DNA of 64,000 nucleotides, taken from NCBI RefSeq assembly GCF_031127905.1, contig NZ_JARXIC010000005.1, forward strand, positions 62,001 to 126,000, given 5' to 3'. Shown piece after piece: positions 18,023 to 26,156 of the stretch. The position numbers and the translations under genes are program-made. The notes under the pieces were generated by a model. The model was not told the origin of the DNA and searched no databases. It saw only the letters and a program-made list of their open reading frames with translations. Source of the DNA: Thalassobacterium sedimentorum. GTDB lineage: Bacteria > Verrucomicrobiota > Verrucomicrobiia > Opitutales > Coraliomargaritaceae. How positions within the stretch are numbered: the first letter of the stretch is position 1; every line of letters begins with the position of its first letter.

Positions 18023-18787
18023 ATGAGTAAAAACTTAATCGAAGCCCTAGAAAACTACACAGGTAAAACGATCTGCTACACTGGTGGAAAAGGATCTGGA
18101 AAGACGACCTACGCGACATTAATGGCGCTTGTGACCAGTGAGAATCGCGAAGAACTAGCAATCGCGACACTCGACCTAGATCCGACAACCCCGTATAATC
18201 AAGACTCTCTGTTGCGTAACAGTATCGACCTAGACATCCCTCAAATTGAGTACGATTTAAGCAGTGCTGCACTAAGCGCCGAACTTGGAAAATATCAGTT
18301 AATCATAATTGATTTACCACTGAAAGATGATCTGCCGATCCAGCTACAGTCCAAAGCTGCTCAACGAAAAATGGCGCACAAGTCAGACCAAGAGAAAGAC
18401 AAATACTGCAAAGAGTGGTATCAATCTTTCTTAAAATCGATGAGGTCCGCCTTGTTCATTCTGCCTGGCAACGAGATAGGACGTGCCACATACGACGCGA
18501 TGAAATTGATCTCTAAGTATGATTTATCAACACCCACAACTGGTCTCAAATACTTCGACGCTCCGACACCCGACGGCTTAATCTATTTCCCGAAAATCGG
18601 TGAGGTTTTTGAAGAAATGAATATCGAATTATCCCAAGGAGCCGAACCGCTGACGCAGTCCGATGAGTTTGAAGGCATTATACACATGGTGTATGACGAA
18701 GACTCCAACCTCCTGTTTGACGATGATTATCGACTGCACTACGAGTCCATTTTATGCGCTGAGATCGAGCATAGCATGATATTTTAA
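18023..18787 (+). CDS. ParA/SIMIBI-like P-loop ATPase
   Basis: A 254-residue cytosolic protein. The Walker A is GGKGSGKTT (21-29). A LDLDPTTPYNQ segment (about 50-60) resembles the LDLDPQ motif of ParA/MinD-type ATPases, and LIIIDLPL (about 93-100) is the Walker B analogue. The C-terminal half (about 150-254) is acidic and not recognised. It is the first gene of a three-gene operon under the XRE/inverted-repeat promoter, followed after 19 nt by an HNH nuclease. No ParB or plasmid replication gene is adjacent, so partitioning is not the obvious role. An ATPase sensor or regulator for a nuclease module is a possible alternative, without direct evidence. Confidence 0.7.
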   Translation: MSKNLIEALENYTGKTICYTGGKGSGKTTYATLMALVTSENREELAIATLDLDPTTPYNQDSLLRNSIDLDIPQIEYDLSSAALSAELGKYQLIIIDLPLKDDLPIQLQSKAAQRKMAHKSDQEKDKYCKEWYQSFLKSMRSALFILPGNEIGRATYDAMKLISKYDLSTPTTGLKYFDAPTPDGLIYFPKIGEVFEEMNIELSQGAEPLTQSDEFEGIIHMVYDEDSNLLFDDDYRLHYESILCAEIEHSMIF

Positions 18788-18806
18788 ATTATAATAAACG
18801 ATAAGA

Positions 18807-19325
18807 ATGCCAGCACTTCCCGTTCGAGAATTCAATATCCAGTTTAATGCAACTTCAAAGGTGCTACAAAAATTTGTAGCAAAGAAAGCAAACAACAATA
18901 CGCAATGGTGGCATACCGGCCCAATAATGTGCCCGCAAGAAGACTGGCTTTTCATTTTTAAAAGTCTAAATTACCACTGTGTTTATTGCCTTAAAGCTCT
19001 CGATTCATCAACTGAGGAATTAATTACTGCGAAGCTTGACCACATCATTCCGCCCATGCATTTCACTCAAGATGACAGCCCTGACCATGAGCAAAATTTA
19101 GTCCCCTGCTGTTGTCTCTGTGCAGCAATAAAGCAGGGAATCACCATCGATATCCGCAGCGACCGTCTTCATCTGTGGAGCACACGAAAAGCTTATCTCG
19201 CTAGGTTACGCGAGATAATCAAAGAGATCAAAGATCAAGTCAAAGTCGATACGATGCAGTATGTGGATGCTTCGATACATTACCCGTGGGATGACTCTCC
19301 TGAGTATGCAGATTTCGTCGATTGA
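18807..19325 (+). CDS. HNH-family endonuclease
   Basis: A 172-residue protein. The HNH core is CVYC (58-61), LDHIIPP (77-83, with the DH pair), HEQNLVPCC (94-102, the N residue) and CxxC-type cysteines 101-105 that would complete a zinc site. The C-terminal region is helical and acidic. HNH proteins cut DNA with a single metal. The protein lies between a P-loop ATPase and a nucleotidase in one operon. Restriction-like, homing or defence roles are all possible, and I see no target-recognition domain. Confidence 0.8.
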   Translation: MPALPVREFNIQFNATSKVLQKFVAKKANNNTQWWHTGPIMCPQEDWLFIFKSLNYHCVYCLKALDSSTEELITAKLDHIIPPMHFTQDDSPDHEQNLVPCCCLCAAIKQGITIDIRSDRLHLWSTRKAYLARLREIIKEIKDQVKVDTMQYVDASIHYPWDDSPEYADFVD

Positions 19326-19349
19326 CTGACACCACTTGATCAAAATCCC

Positions 19350-19799
19350 ATGCAGAAAAGAATCTACATAGACATGGACGGAGTCCTGTGCGACTTCAAA
19401 GCAGCCTACTACAAGGCAAAGAAGACACACCCAAATATCGAATTTCCGCAGAGCATCCCTGGGCTATTCGAAGACTTAGATCCATGGCCAGATGCGATCA
19501 AATCGGTGTACTATTTACGGAGTGTTGCTGACGTCTATGTGCTCTCAGCACCGTCCGTGAAAAACCCTCGAAGTTACATGGAAAAGCGAATCTGGATCGA
19601 GCAGCACTTCGACTACGAATTCGCCAAACGGCTGATTCTTGCAACCAACAAATCACTGATGATAGGCGATTACTTAATTGATGATTATGACAGCGGGAAC
19701 GGCCAAGAGAGTTTTACTGGCGAGCATATTCATTTTGCTTCGAAGCGTTTCCCAGACTGGCAATCAGTCTTAGATTATTTGTCGAAGAAAATCGCCTAA
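19350..19799 (+). CDS. HAD-superfamily 5'(3')-deoxyribonucleotidase-like protein (NT5C type)
   Basis: A 149-residue protein. The HAD motif I is YIDMDGVLCDF (D8 and D10), motif II sits in VYVLSAP (about 68-74), motif III lies around NKSLMIGDYLIDDY with the two late aspartates. Size and motifs match the NT5C family that dephosphorylates (deoxy)nucleoside monophosphates. It is the last gene of the operon, 24 nt after the HNH gene. Such enzymes are also carried by phages and mobile elements. Nucleotide depletion is one possible role next to a nuclease, and that is inference only. Confidence 0.82.
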   Translation: MQKRIYIDMDGVLCDFKAAYYKAKKTHPNIEFPQSIPGLFEDLDPWPDAIKSVYYLRSVADVYVLSAPSVKNPRSYMEKRIWIEQHFDYEFAKRLILATNKSLMIGDYLIDDYDSGNGQESFTGEHIHFASKRFPDWQSVLDYLSKKIA

Positions 19800-19942
19800 G
19801 CTAAATGTTCTTTCGCGTAAAACCTGATAGCCCAAACCATAATTAACCCGAAACTTCGACTAACATGGAGAGCGGTTCCTTGAATCAAGAATAGACCTAA
19901 AGCTGTGATTAAAAACGAGATCTTGCGCAAAAGTCGAATCAT
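19796..19942 (-). CDS. Possible 48-residue membrane peptide
   Basis: An ATG at 19942 opens 48 codons (MIRLLRKISFLITALGLFLI..., ending ...FYAKEHLA) on the minus strand and stops at 19796, overlapping the nucleotidase end by 4 nt. It has a basic start, a hydrophobic helix and a basic second half, like small membrane peptides or toxins. There is no Shine-Dalgarno sequence and no family match from memory, so it may be chance. Confidence 0.3.
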   Translation of the reverse strand: MIRLLRKISFLITALGLFLIQGTALHVSRSFGLIMVWAIRFYAKEHLA

Positions 19943-20302
19943 CGAAATTTAGAAACTTTAACGATCACATTTAGAGAGAAGCGCAGGACCAACCCATCAA
20001 AAACGACCAATTTCACGATCAAATAATGCTCCTACCTCGAAACCATTTTTAATCAAAAATGCAAAAACGAAATTCAGGGAGACACCCAATGGAAACTTCA
20101 AAAATGTAAGAAATCGTCACTCTACATATTCTAAAATCAACGCTTCTTAGAATTCAAAAATGGCCAAAATGAAGAAAATGGACGCTGACCGTAGCCTCCA
20201 ATGGTTAAGTGCGCCCTTCCCTCGAACTTTAAAAGCCACAGATACTGCCCTGGAACACACCCCACCCACTCGAAAACGCACCAAATCCATAACACCGATC
20301 GC
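19943..20302. other. AT-rich spacer, no supported gene
   Basis: About 360 nt between the nucleotidase operon and the next small reading frame. Only short frames without coding character are visible. Confidence 0.4.
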
Positions 20303-20509
20303 TTATCGCATCACGCCCCCACGCCTCAACATGGCCTGTCGATCCGCGAGTTTAGCATACCCTGTTGTCGGCTCTGTCGCCCGACCTTGAGCCTCTAAGT
20401 ATTCAAGCACGGCAATATAATCGTCCTGAGTTAATCGCCCGGTAATCATTCCCAATTTGGCAGCAATTCGATATGTCTGCGCTTCACCGACTTCTAATTG
20501 TCTCTTCAT
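20303..20509 (-). CDS. Short hypothetical protein, possibly a remnant
   Basis: A 68-residue frame starting MKRQLEVGEAQTYRIAAKLG. The amino-acid composition looks protein-like (amphipathic helices, charged residues), but no domain is recognised. It stands just upstream of the broken MmeI/RhuM chimera on the other strand, so it may be one more fragment in a decayed segment. Confidence 0.35.
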   Translation of the reverse strand: MKRQLEVGEAQTYRIAAKLGMITGRLTQDDYIAVLEYLEAQGRATEPTTGYAKLADRQAMLRRGGVMR

Positions 20510-20633
20510 GCCGAAGAGATACCGAATGGCAAAGCGCTAAGGAAACCCGCCAAATGGCAAGCTCCTCAAGCGGCTAAACTTGTCATTTTCGCTTCTGCCC
20601 ATGGGATTGCTGCGATCAAACTAGATTTCAGAC

Positions 20634-21428
20634 TTGCCCCGTTTACCAGCATCTAACGAAATACTGGGCATGTTGCCAGCCTCGCAGAATTCCACCCCCG
20701 CAATCGAAACATTCATCGCACGATGGGAAAAGGCCGAAGCTGCCGAACGTGCGAACTACCAAATGTTTCTTGCCGAACTGGCTGACCTGCTCGACGTCCC
20801 ACATCCCGATCCCGCCGGAGCTGACAACGAGTTTAACCAATACGTCTTCGACTGTGCCATCACTCGTCAGAAACCCGACGGCACAGCCACCACCGTGTGG
20901 GCCGATTTGTATAAACGCGGCTGCCTTAAGTTAGTTATGGTCGAACGCAAAATATTAAGATCAGAATCACAAAAAATCACCATACCTAAAAAAAGCCCAC
21001 GCCCCTTCGGCGAAATCATTCCTCACACCATAGAAGATGGGCAATCACGTGTCGAATGCAGGTTCGAGAACGAAACGATCTGACTCTCGCAGGCCTTGAT
21101 GGCGGAGTTGTTTGGGCGCTCAAATAAAACGATTAATGAGCATCTAAAGAACCTATTCACGGAGAAAGAACTCATCGCTGAGACAACTATCTGGAAATTC
21201 CGGATAGTTCAAATTGAGGGCTAACGAGAAGTTGTTCGCGAAATCGAGCACTATAATAGATCAGTCATCTTACACTTCAACGAGCGCAACGTCCTACACG
21301 GCTCTGGAACGGTCAGCAAAGAGAAGCCGACATCAAAGCATCTTCTTAGAACGTATGTCATGCCCTCACACCAACTCGGCGAGAAAGAAACTGCCTTTCG
21401 TCATACTCCTGAAACGTATGTCGATTGA
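20634..21428 (+). pseudogene. Chimeric remnant: MmeI-like (type IIL) N-terminus joined to RhuM-family protein, two nonsense codons
   Basis: One continuous 264-codon frame is interrupted only by TGA at 21081 and TAA at 21222. Codons 1-105 read FIARWEKAEAAERANYQMFLAELADLLDVPHPDP ... ADLYKRGCLKL (split here for brevity), the N-terminus of MmeI-like restriction-methylase fusions. From about codon 125 the frame reads GEIIPHTIEDGQSRVECRF, then ENETI-stop-LSQALMAELFGRSN, HLKNLFTEKEL, KFRIVQIEG-stop-REVVREIEHYN. These are the consecutive motifs of RhuM-family proteins. The family has Trp where the TGA stands (WLSQ), so a TGG to TGA mutation is likely. The methylase body is gone and RhuM is truncated after FNERNVLHGSGTVSKE. 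Confidence 0.75.
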
Positions 21429-21524
21429 AATGACAAATGGATGGACAAGGCTCCGCTACACGATGGGACAGCTCTTCAATACCCTTGAAAACGCTTGTTT
21501 ACGCATTAAAAACTAACAAAACCA

Positions 21525-22178
21525 GTGCCCAACAAAATGAACTCGAAAACTTGCGGCCACATATACTTCCTCACAAACCCGTCACTTTCAGGCTTGATCA
21601 AAATCGGTTACACCGAAAGAGAGCTCAACCGCCGCATTCATGAACTACGCGGCACTGGTGTCCCAACACCCTTTGTTTTAATCGCTGCTTTTTACGTGCA
21701 TTTACCAAAGTCTGTGGAAGGTGCAATCCATAGACACCTGCGGTCATATCGAATTAAACGTGATCGTGAGTTCTTCAAAATAGCCGCTAGCAAAGCGTTG
21801 GATATGTGCGCAGGAATCATCTACCCGGCTCTTGCTTGCGACGAGGCGGAAGAATCGTTAAAAAGCATACAGAGCACACAATTGTCACAACCGCATTGCA
21901 CGCTTCTAGAGTTGGCTTTTGGTGCTACACCTTTTTACGATCTACTTGAAATCTATTCCAGCGACTATGATACGCATCATCAAATAGTCCAAAGCTACGT
22001 GGACGACCTTGTAGAGTTGTGCCTTTTAAAGAAAACAAAGTATGGCTATGAATTGACTCCAGCAGGGAGAAAAACCTGCTTCAATCATCCCGGAGTCGAT
22101 CTGGGTGCATACTTGGAAGCCCCATCCTCTCCCTCATGCAAAGATCCGCGACTGGATTACCTCGAGTCGCGTGATTGA
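21525..22178 (+). CDS. GIY-YIG-like (T5orf172/MUG113) protein with C-terminal winged-helix-like part
   Basis: A 217-residue protein. The N-terminal 90 residues read GHIYFLTNPSLSGLIKIGYT, ELNRRIHELRGTGVPTPF, VEGAIHRHLRSYRIKRDREFFKI, the pattern of the T5orf172/MUG113 branch of the GIY-YIG nuclease superfamily (Y..T...K IG-T, then R, H and E residues). The C-terminal part (about 130-205) ends YVDDLVELCLLKKTKYGYELTPAGR, which looks like a winged helix. Proteins of this type are common in phages and mobile elements, and the function is not established. It sits between broken genes and an ATPase/TOPRIM pair and appears intact. Confidence 0.7.
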   Translation: MPNKMNSKTCGHIYFLTNPSLSGLIKIGYTERELNRRIHELRGTGVPTPFVLIAAFYVHLPKSVEGAIHRHLRSYRIKRDREFFKIAASKALDMCAGIIYPALACDEAEESLKSIQSTQLSQPHCTLLELAFGATPFYDLLEIYSSDYDTHHQIVQSYVDDLVELCLLKKTKYGYELTPAGRKTCFNHPGVDLGAYLEAPSSPSCKDPRLDYLESRD

Positions 22179-22249
22179 CGAGCAGGCAACAGTCTGCTTG
22201 ATAAGTGAGACTAACAACAAACATCCAACCATCGGAAACCAGCACTTTC

Positions 22250-23254
22250 ATGATCCAACAGCTCAATATACAGAATTTAAGGGGCATCGAATCGGTCACT
22301 TTCAAAGACCTCGGGCGCGTCAACCTGATCATAGGAGGCAACAACGCCGGAAAAACCTCCATTCTAGAGGCTCTGACTTTGCTGACCGGCGATCAACAAC
22401 AACTTCAGCACTTGCCTGCCCTCTTCCGCGAAGTGGATCAGAATGATGAATGGAATGCTTTTTGGCCTTTTCTGGCACGCAATGGAAAGACAAAGGAACT
22501 CCAAGTCGCGGCCAACCAGGACCATGTGGTGCGTGTGGTTGGTAACTCAGACAATAATAATAACAACGACCTAAGCATTCGGCGCGCGGGTAACGGAACA
22601 AAAAACACTCTAATTCAAGAAAGTTCCATTGTTTCATTTACTCACAAACAAACCAATCGAGCCGAAACCCCTTGGCGCTTACGCATACTTTCGACCACGC
22701 AGCCTACACCAAAGACCACTTCCGAACTATTCAATACGGCAATTCCCTCCGATCCTGACAACGAGCTGAAATTGGAAGAACTTCTGAAAGCCTCCATTGA
22801 GCCACGATTACGCCGCATGCGCTACCTGAAGCCCCCCGGCTTTAAGCACCACATCGTCATGGTGGATCTAGGAAATGGCACGATGATCCCCTTCACTCAA
22901 ATGGGGCAGGCTTTTGCCCGAGCGCTACATATTTACTGCGAGATTTTCGCGCACCACCCCGACATCCTAATCATCGATGAGATCGAGAACGGCCTTTACC
23001 ACGAAGGCCTGGACGATTTCTGGAGAGGTCTCCTGCAAATTCTGGAGGATCGCCAAGTCCAGCTTTTTGCCACCACACATAGTCGAGAATGCATGGAATC
23101 CGCTCAGCGCGCAAATGTGAATATGCCCGCCCCCACCAGCTTACGCTACCTACGCCTCGACAGAGACGTCGAACAGCCCGAAAAGATCATCGGCACTACT
23201 TTCGACAGTGAAACCATGGCTACAGCCATTCAGTTTGGGGATGAAATGCGATGA
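22250..23254 (+). CDS. AAA15/OLD-like ATPase, first component of a two-gene ATPase/TOPRIM system
   Basis: A 334-residue protein from the ATG at 22250 (MIQQLNIQNLRGIESV); an upstream GTG is less likely. Walker A is GGNNAGKTS (about 29-37), the ABC-type signature region is MGQAFARALHIY, Walker B is ILIIDEIENGLYH, and a switch His is in FATTHSRECME. The fold is the SMC/ABC-like ATPase of OLD, PARIS AriA and related defence proteins, without an own TOPRIM domain. The next gene overlaps by 4 nt and supplies a TOPRIM-like protein. The pair is most likely an anti-phage or anti-plasmid module. The assignment to a named system is open. Confidence 0.8.
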   Translation: MIQQLNIQNLRGIESVTFKDLGRVNLIIGGNNAGKTSILEALTLLTGDQQQLQHLPALFREVDQNDEWNAFWPFLARNGKTKELQVAANQDHVVRVVGNSDNNNNNDLSIRRAGNGTKNTLIQESSIVSFTHKQTNRAETPWRLRILSTTQPTPKTTSELFNTAIPSDPDNELKLEELLKASIEPRLRRMRYLKPPGFKHHIVMVDLGNGTMIPFTQMGQAFARALHIYCEIFAHHPDILIIDEIENGLYHEGLDDFWRGLLQILEDRQVQLFATTHSRECMESAQRANVNMPAPTSLRYLRLDRDVEQPEKIIGTTFDSETMATAIQFGDEMR

Positions 23255-23895
23255 GACGACCGATCGAAAAATACGGCCTAATCCTTGGTGAAGGACGCGA
23301 CGATTGCGTTGTTTTCAAAAAAATTGCTCAAGCCGCTGGACTGTCTGGATTGGAATTCGAGGAACTAGGCGGCAAGGACAAGTTCGTACAGCGACTCACG
23401 CAGCTCAGCTTGAGCCCAGAGTTTACGCGCGGACAAATTAACAGGATTCTAATCACACGGGATGCCGATGGTTCGTGGGAAGCTGCTCTACATTCGCTCA
23501 GTGATGCAGTCGCCCGTGTTTTCGGACATGCAATAACGAAAACTCGCGAATGGGTCTCCGTGAACGAACACTGTGAAATCGCCCTTTGGATTGTTCCCGG
23601 CGATGATCAATCTGGCATGCTCGAAACGCTCTGTTTACAAGCAGCCAAAGAAGCCACACCATCAGATTTCGAATGCTTGGATCAATTTGCTGCCTGTCTT
23701 AAACAGCAAACAGATGCGCCACTACACGAAAAGGAAAAATTCGCTATCTGGAGCTTAGTGGCTCAAGAGAAACAACTCCCTAGGCAGCGACTCTCACTCC
23801 CCCGAGCTGTTGTCAATATCCCGCTGAATTGGCAGGATCCATTGTTCAGCGACCTGACGGAATTGATGTCAGAAGCCTCCATGCGGCACAGCTAA
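23251..23895 (+). CDS. DUF3226-like TOPRIM protein, partner of the ATPase
   Basis: A 214-residue protein overlapping the ATPase gene by ATGA. The TOPRIM elements are LILGEGRDDCVVF (Glu14), then LITRDADGSWEA with the DxD pair D71/D73, and ALWIVPGDDQSGMLETL with Glu125, as in DUF3226 proteins. TOPRIM domains of this class cut nucleic acid with a metal at these acids. In OLD, PARIS and Gabija-type systems an ABC-like ATPase controls a TOPRIM nuclease. Here the two are separate short proteins. No sign of decay is visible. Confidence 0.72.
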   Translation: MRRPIEKYGLILGEGRDDCVVFKKIAQAAGLSGLEFEELGGKDKFVQRLTQLSLSPEFTRGQINRILITRDADGSWEAALHSLSDAVARVFGHAITKTREWVSVNEHCEIALWIVPGDDQSGMLETLCLQAAKEATPSDFECLDQFAACLKQQTDAPLHEKEKFAIWSLVAQEKQLPRQRLSLPRAVVNIPLNWQDPLFSDLTELMSEASMRHS

Positions 23896-24206
23896 TCGTT
23901 ATTGGATTTTGAGCTTCCCGGTGCCCATCTCTGGTTATGCAGCGCTAAGCCAGTCGCCCATGCAATTCGCTCAGCACCTAGACTCTTACCACATCCCGGA
24001 GGGCCGCAGAGAAGAATACGTTGTCGCGCACGATACCCAAACTTTACCAAGCGACTGCGAGCCGCACATTCCTTCTCGATTCGTAAGAAGCGCTGTTCAA
24101 TTATTTCAGGCAAAACTATCTGGTGTCGGAGTTGATCATGTTTAAGCACTTGCACCAGTGGTGCAGAATCTCTGCCGACTCGATTGATTAAATCAACCCC
24201 CTGCAA
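23892..24206 (-). pseudogene. AAA+ ATPase fragment, truncated after Walker A
   Basis: A 104-codon frame. It reads QIVLPEIIEQRFLRIEKECA, LVKFGYRARQRILLCGPPGCGKSLGAERIAWATGLAL, the classic approach to and Walker A of a stand-alone AAA+ ATPase (ATP-binding, central region). The normal continuation with Walker B, sensor and arginine finger is missing: the frame ends 17 codons later beside the TOPRIM gene. It is a deletion remnant, tail to tail with the TOPRIM gene and 8 nt after the relaxase stop. Confidence 0.7.
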
Positions 24207-24214
24207 ATAAAGAA

Positions 24215-25645
24215 CTAAAGATCATCAAAAGGATCTGGCTCTAGCTGAGGTGGGAGTAGATCGGGGGAGGAAGGCTCATCCTCTAGCTTGTTGCACTGCT
24301 CGTCGTCCCAAAGAATACTCCTCCGAAGGCTTTCCAAAGTCTCCTCTAGAGGAGGCAGTTTATTCAGAATATCATTAGTGCTTAGTTGCTCTTCAACCCT
24401 CGATTCGGCGACAGGAATCGAATCATCTAGGTTAAATGAGGTAAAAAGGCGGCGAGCCCCTTCGTCTGTGATGTAACGATTACCATCACTACCTAGATAC
24501 CAACCAGGAACAATTTCCTCAAATAACTCATCAGGCCCGAAAAGGTCGGAGACACGTCGCCACTCCTCCCTCTCTGCGAATCCACCCACCTCTTCGACTT
24601 CAGCAGCGAAGTGCTCATCCTCAGCCTCATCGATTCCGACAGCCTCTGCGCTTTTCAGTGTTTTCGATTTAGGCTGTTCCTCAGCCACGACTGACTCTTC
24701 CACTTTACTTGGCTCCGGCGGAATCTCAGCAATTCCCTCAAACAACTCATCAGGTCCGAAAAGGTCAGAGATACGTCGCCACTCCTCCCACACAGCTAAT
24801 CCACCCGCCTCTTCGACTTCAGCAGCGAAGAGCTCATCCTCAAGCTCTTCGTGATAAAGCTCGTCCAATTGCTTCTCAGTTTCCAGCATCTCAGTCGAGT
24901 GTTTAATGCGCTCCTCTTCCATACGCTCTCTCTCACACTGATCAAAACTAGGATCATCACATTCGAGAGAAATCCCGTTACGTTTCAACGCGGTACGAGC
25001 GGGCCCCATGTGTTTACTAGGCTCTTTCTTAATACCACGAGCTCTATTGCTGAGGTGACTAATCTCAGGGAGTTCTGCAAATCGTGCAAACTCATTGTAA
25101 ATATCCGCCCACTCTTTCCTAACATCTAACAGCGTCTTACTGTATTCAGCCCCATTCCATCGCCGATCTTTAAGCCGAGCGAATTTACCGGTTACCGGAT
25201 CAACTGGCCGTGCGGTAAAAAGAAGGTGCGCGTGATAATTACGCGGATCCCCCTTTCTGCTGGGAGCGTGAATCGCAGACTCCACAGCAACACCATATTT
25301 CTGGCTCAAAAACCTCGAGTAACTTTCGACCAAAACGACGCGCAAGCCATCTCCACAAGCATGCGGCAAAGCAAAACGGACCTCACGCCCGACAACAGCA
25401 TCTCTCCGCCTTTCAGCGGCCTCAGCGGCATTCCACAACTTGGCCCGCAATTCGTCCTGAATCTCCCCCTGGGTAATAGGATAGCCAACAACACCACTAT
25501 AAATAACGCCCGACTTATGGCCGTAGTCATGTGTGACGCCGTAATGATCGTCACAAATGATACTGGCAGTCCGATAAGCAGCCGCAGCACAGACAGAGCG
25601 ACCTTTCCCGCGACTGATGGCAGATACTGATAGGTGATAAATCAT
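24215..25645 (-). CDS. MobA/MobL-family relaxase
   Basis: A 476-residue protein. The N-terminus MIYHLSVSAISRGKGRSVCA with AAAYRTA is the MobA/MobL relaxase signature, with Tyr24 at the place of the nicking tyrosine. H126 and the HxH of NYHAHLLFTARP (H138, H140) make the metal site. The relaxase domain ends near 235, and the remainder is acidic and Glu-rich. It carries a duplicated ~34-residue unit (271-304 and 344-378) reading FAAEVEE-x-GG, EEWRR-x-SDLFGPDELFE. There is no primase or helicase domain. The protein nicks oriT to mobilise the element with a helper conjugation system. No type IV secretion genes are in the window. Confidence 0.88.
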   Translation of the reverse strand: MIYHLSVSAISRGKGRSVCAAAAYRTASIICDDHYGVTHDYGHKSGVIYSGVVGYPITQGEIQDELRAKLWNAAEAAERRRDAVVGREVRFALPHACGDGLRVVLVESYSRFLSQKYGVAVESAIHAPSRKGDPRNYHAHLLFTARPVDPVTGKFARLKDRRWNGAEYSKTLLDVRKEWADIYNEFARFAELPEISHLSNRARGIKKEPSKHMGPARTALKRNGISLECDDPSFDQCERERMEEERIKHSTEMLETEKQLDELYHEELEDELFAAEVEEAGGLAVWEEWRRISDLFGPDELFEGIAEIPPEPSKVEESVVAEEQPKSKTLKSAEAVGIDEAEDEHFAAEVEEVGGFAEREEWRRVSDLFGPDELFEEIVPGWYLGSDGNRYITDEGARRLFTSFNLDDSIPVAESRVEEQLSTNDILNKLPPLEETLESLRRSILWDDEQCNKLEDEPSSPDLLPPQLEPDPFDDL

Positions 25646-25796
25646 AGATTACTATAATAGCACGTACCATATCGACCTATTCTGAGTAAATGAGCCGAAT
25701 CCTACCTATCTCGGGGGTGCCTGTCGGAACTGCTATACTAAGACACGCGATTAGAACTCACTGCAAAACGCAGGGGCATATCGCCGATGTAAAAAT
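25646..25796. promoter_or_regulatory. Divergent region between relaxase and accessory gene; likely place of oriT
   Basis: 151 nt between the divergent relaxase and the small accessory gene. In MobA/MobL elements the origin of transfer usually lies here. I see only a weak CTGC...GCAG repeat near 25760-25773 and no nic core I can name, so the oriT call is positional. Confidence 0.35.
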
Positions 25797-26111
25797 ATGA
25801 AAAGAGATCAAAGAAAAAAGAAGTTAATTGCAGCTCGCGATTCAAAGCACAAGCAAGTCGAACAGCTTAATGCTCAAATTCGACAAATCGAGAACCTCGA
25901 AAAGCAGGAACTCAAAAAGAGCACGGATAGACTGCGCTATATAATTGGCGCCGTTATACTCACTAAATATCGTAGTGATGTGACAGACAAAGCCTACAAG
26001 CATATGACAAAGAAAGAGAAAAAATGGGCAGAGGAAACCTTCCCAGATCTGTTCCCTGCGAGTCCCCCTCCCAATGATTTAAAGTTAACAGCAGACGAAC
26101 CGTCGAACTGA
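25797..26111 (+). CDS. Small coiled-coil mobilisation accessory protein (MobC-like position)
   Basis: A 104-residue protein. The first 45 residues are rich in Lys, Arg, Glu and Gln (KRDQRKKKLIAARDSKHKQV...) and predict a long basic coiled coil. A short segment YIIGAVILTKYRSDV follows, then a charged tail. Size, charge and divergent position relative to the relaxase match accessory proteins of mobilisable elements that help relaxosome assembly. No strong sequence family is recognised. A perfect terminator follows. Confidence 0.6.
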   Translation: MKRDQRKKKLIAARDSKHKQVEQLNAQIRQIENLEKQELKKSTDRLRYIIGAVILTKYRSDVTDKAYKHMTKKEKKWAEETFPDLFPASPPPNDLKLTADEPSN

Positions 26112-26120
26112 TTAAAGCCA

Positions 26121-26156
26121 AACGCCCCACATAGTTTAGTATGTGGGGCGTTTTTT
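26121..26156 (+). terminator. Rho-independent terminator after mobilisation accessory gene
   Basis: A perfect 13-bp stem AACGCCCCACATA/TATGTGGGGCGTT with loop GTTTAG is followed by T6 on the plus strand, 9 nt after the stop at 26111. Confidence 0.92.

Noticed and set aside
18023-18787. ParA-type partition system of a plasmid
   Set aside because: No ParB, parS repeats or replication initiator is near, and the downstream genes are a nuclease and nucleotidase.
21081-21083. TGA at a conserved Trp position as evidence for recoding of TGA
   Set aside because: A second stop (TAA) interrupts the same gene and other genes use TGA as stop, so ordinary pseudogene decay explains it.
25710-25740. GGGGGTGCC-type sequence as 5' end of an intact ssrA
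   Set aside because: It does not continue with the conserved tmRNA 5' domain, has no tag sequence, and lies about 2 kb from the 3' end with a gene in between.
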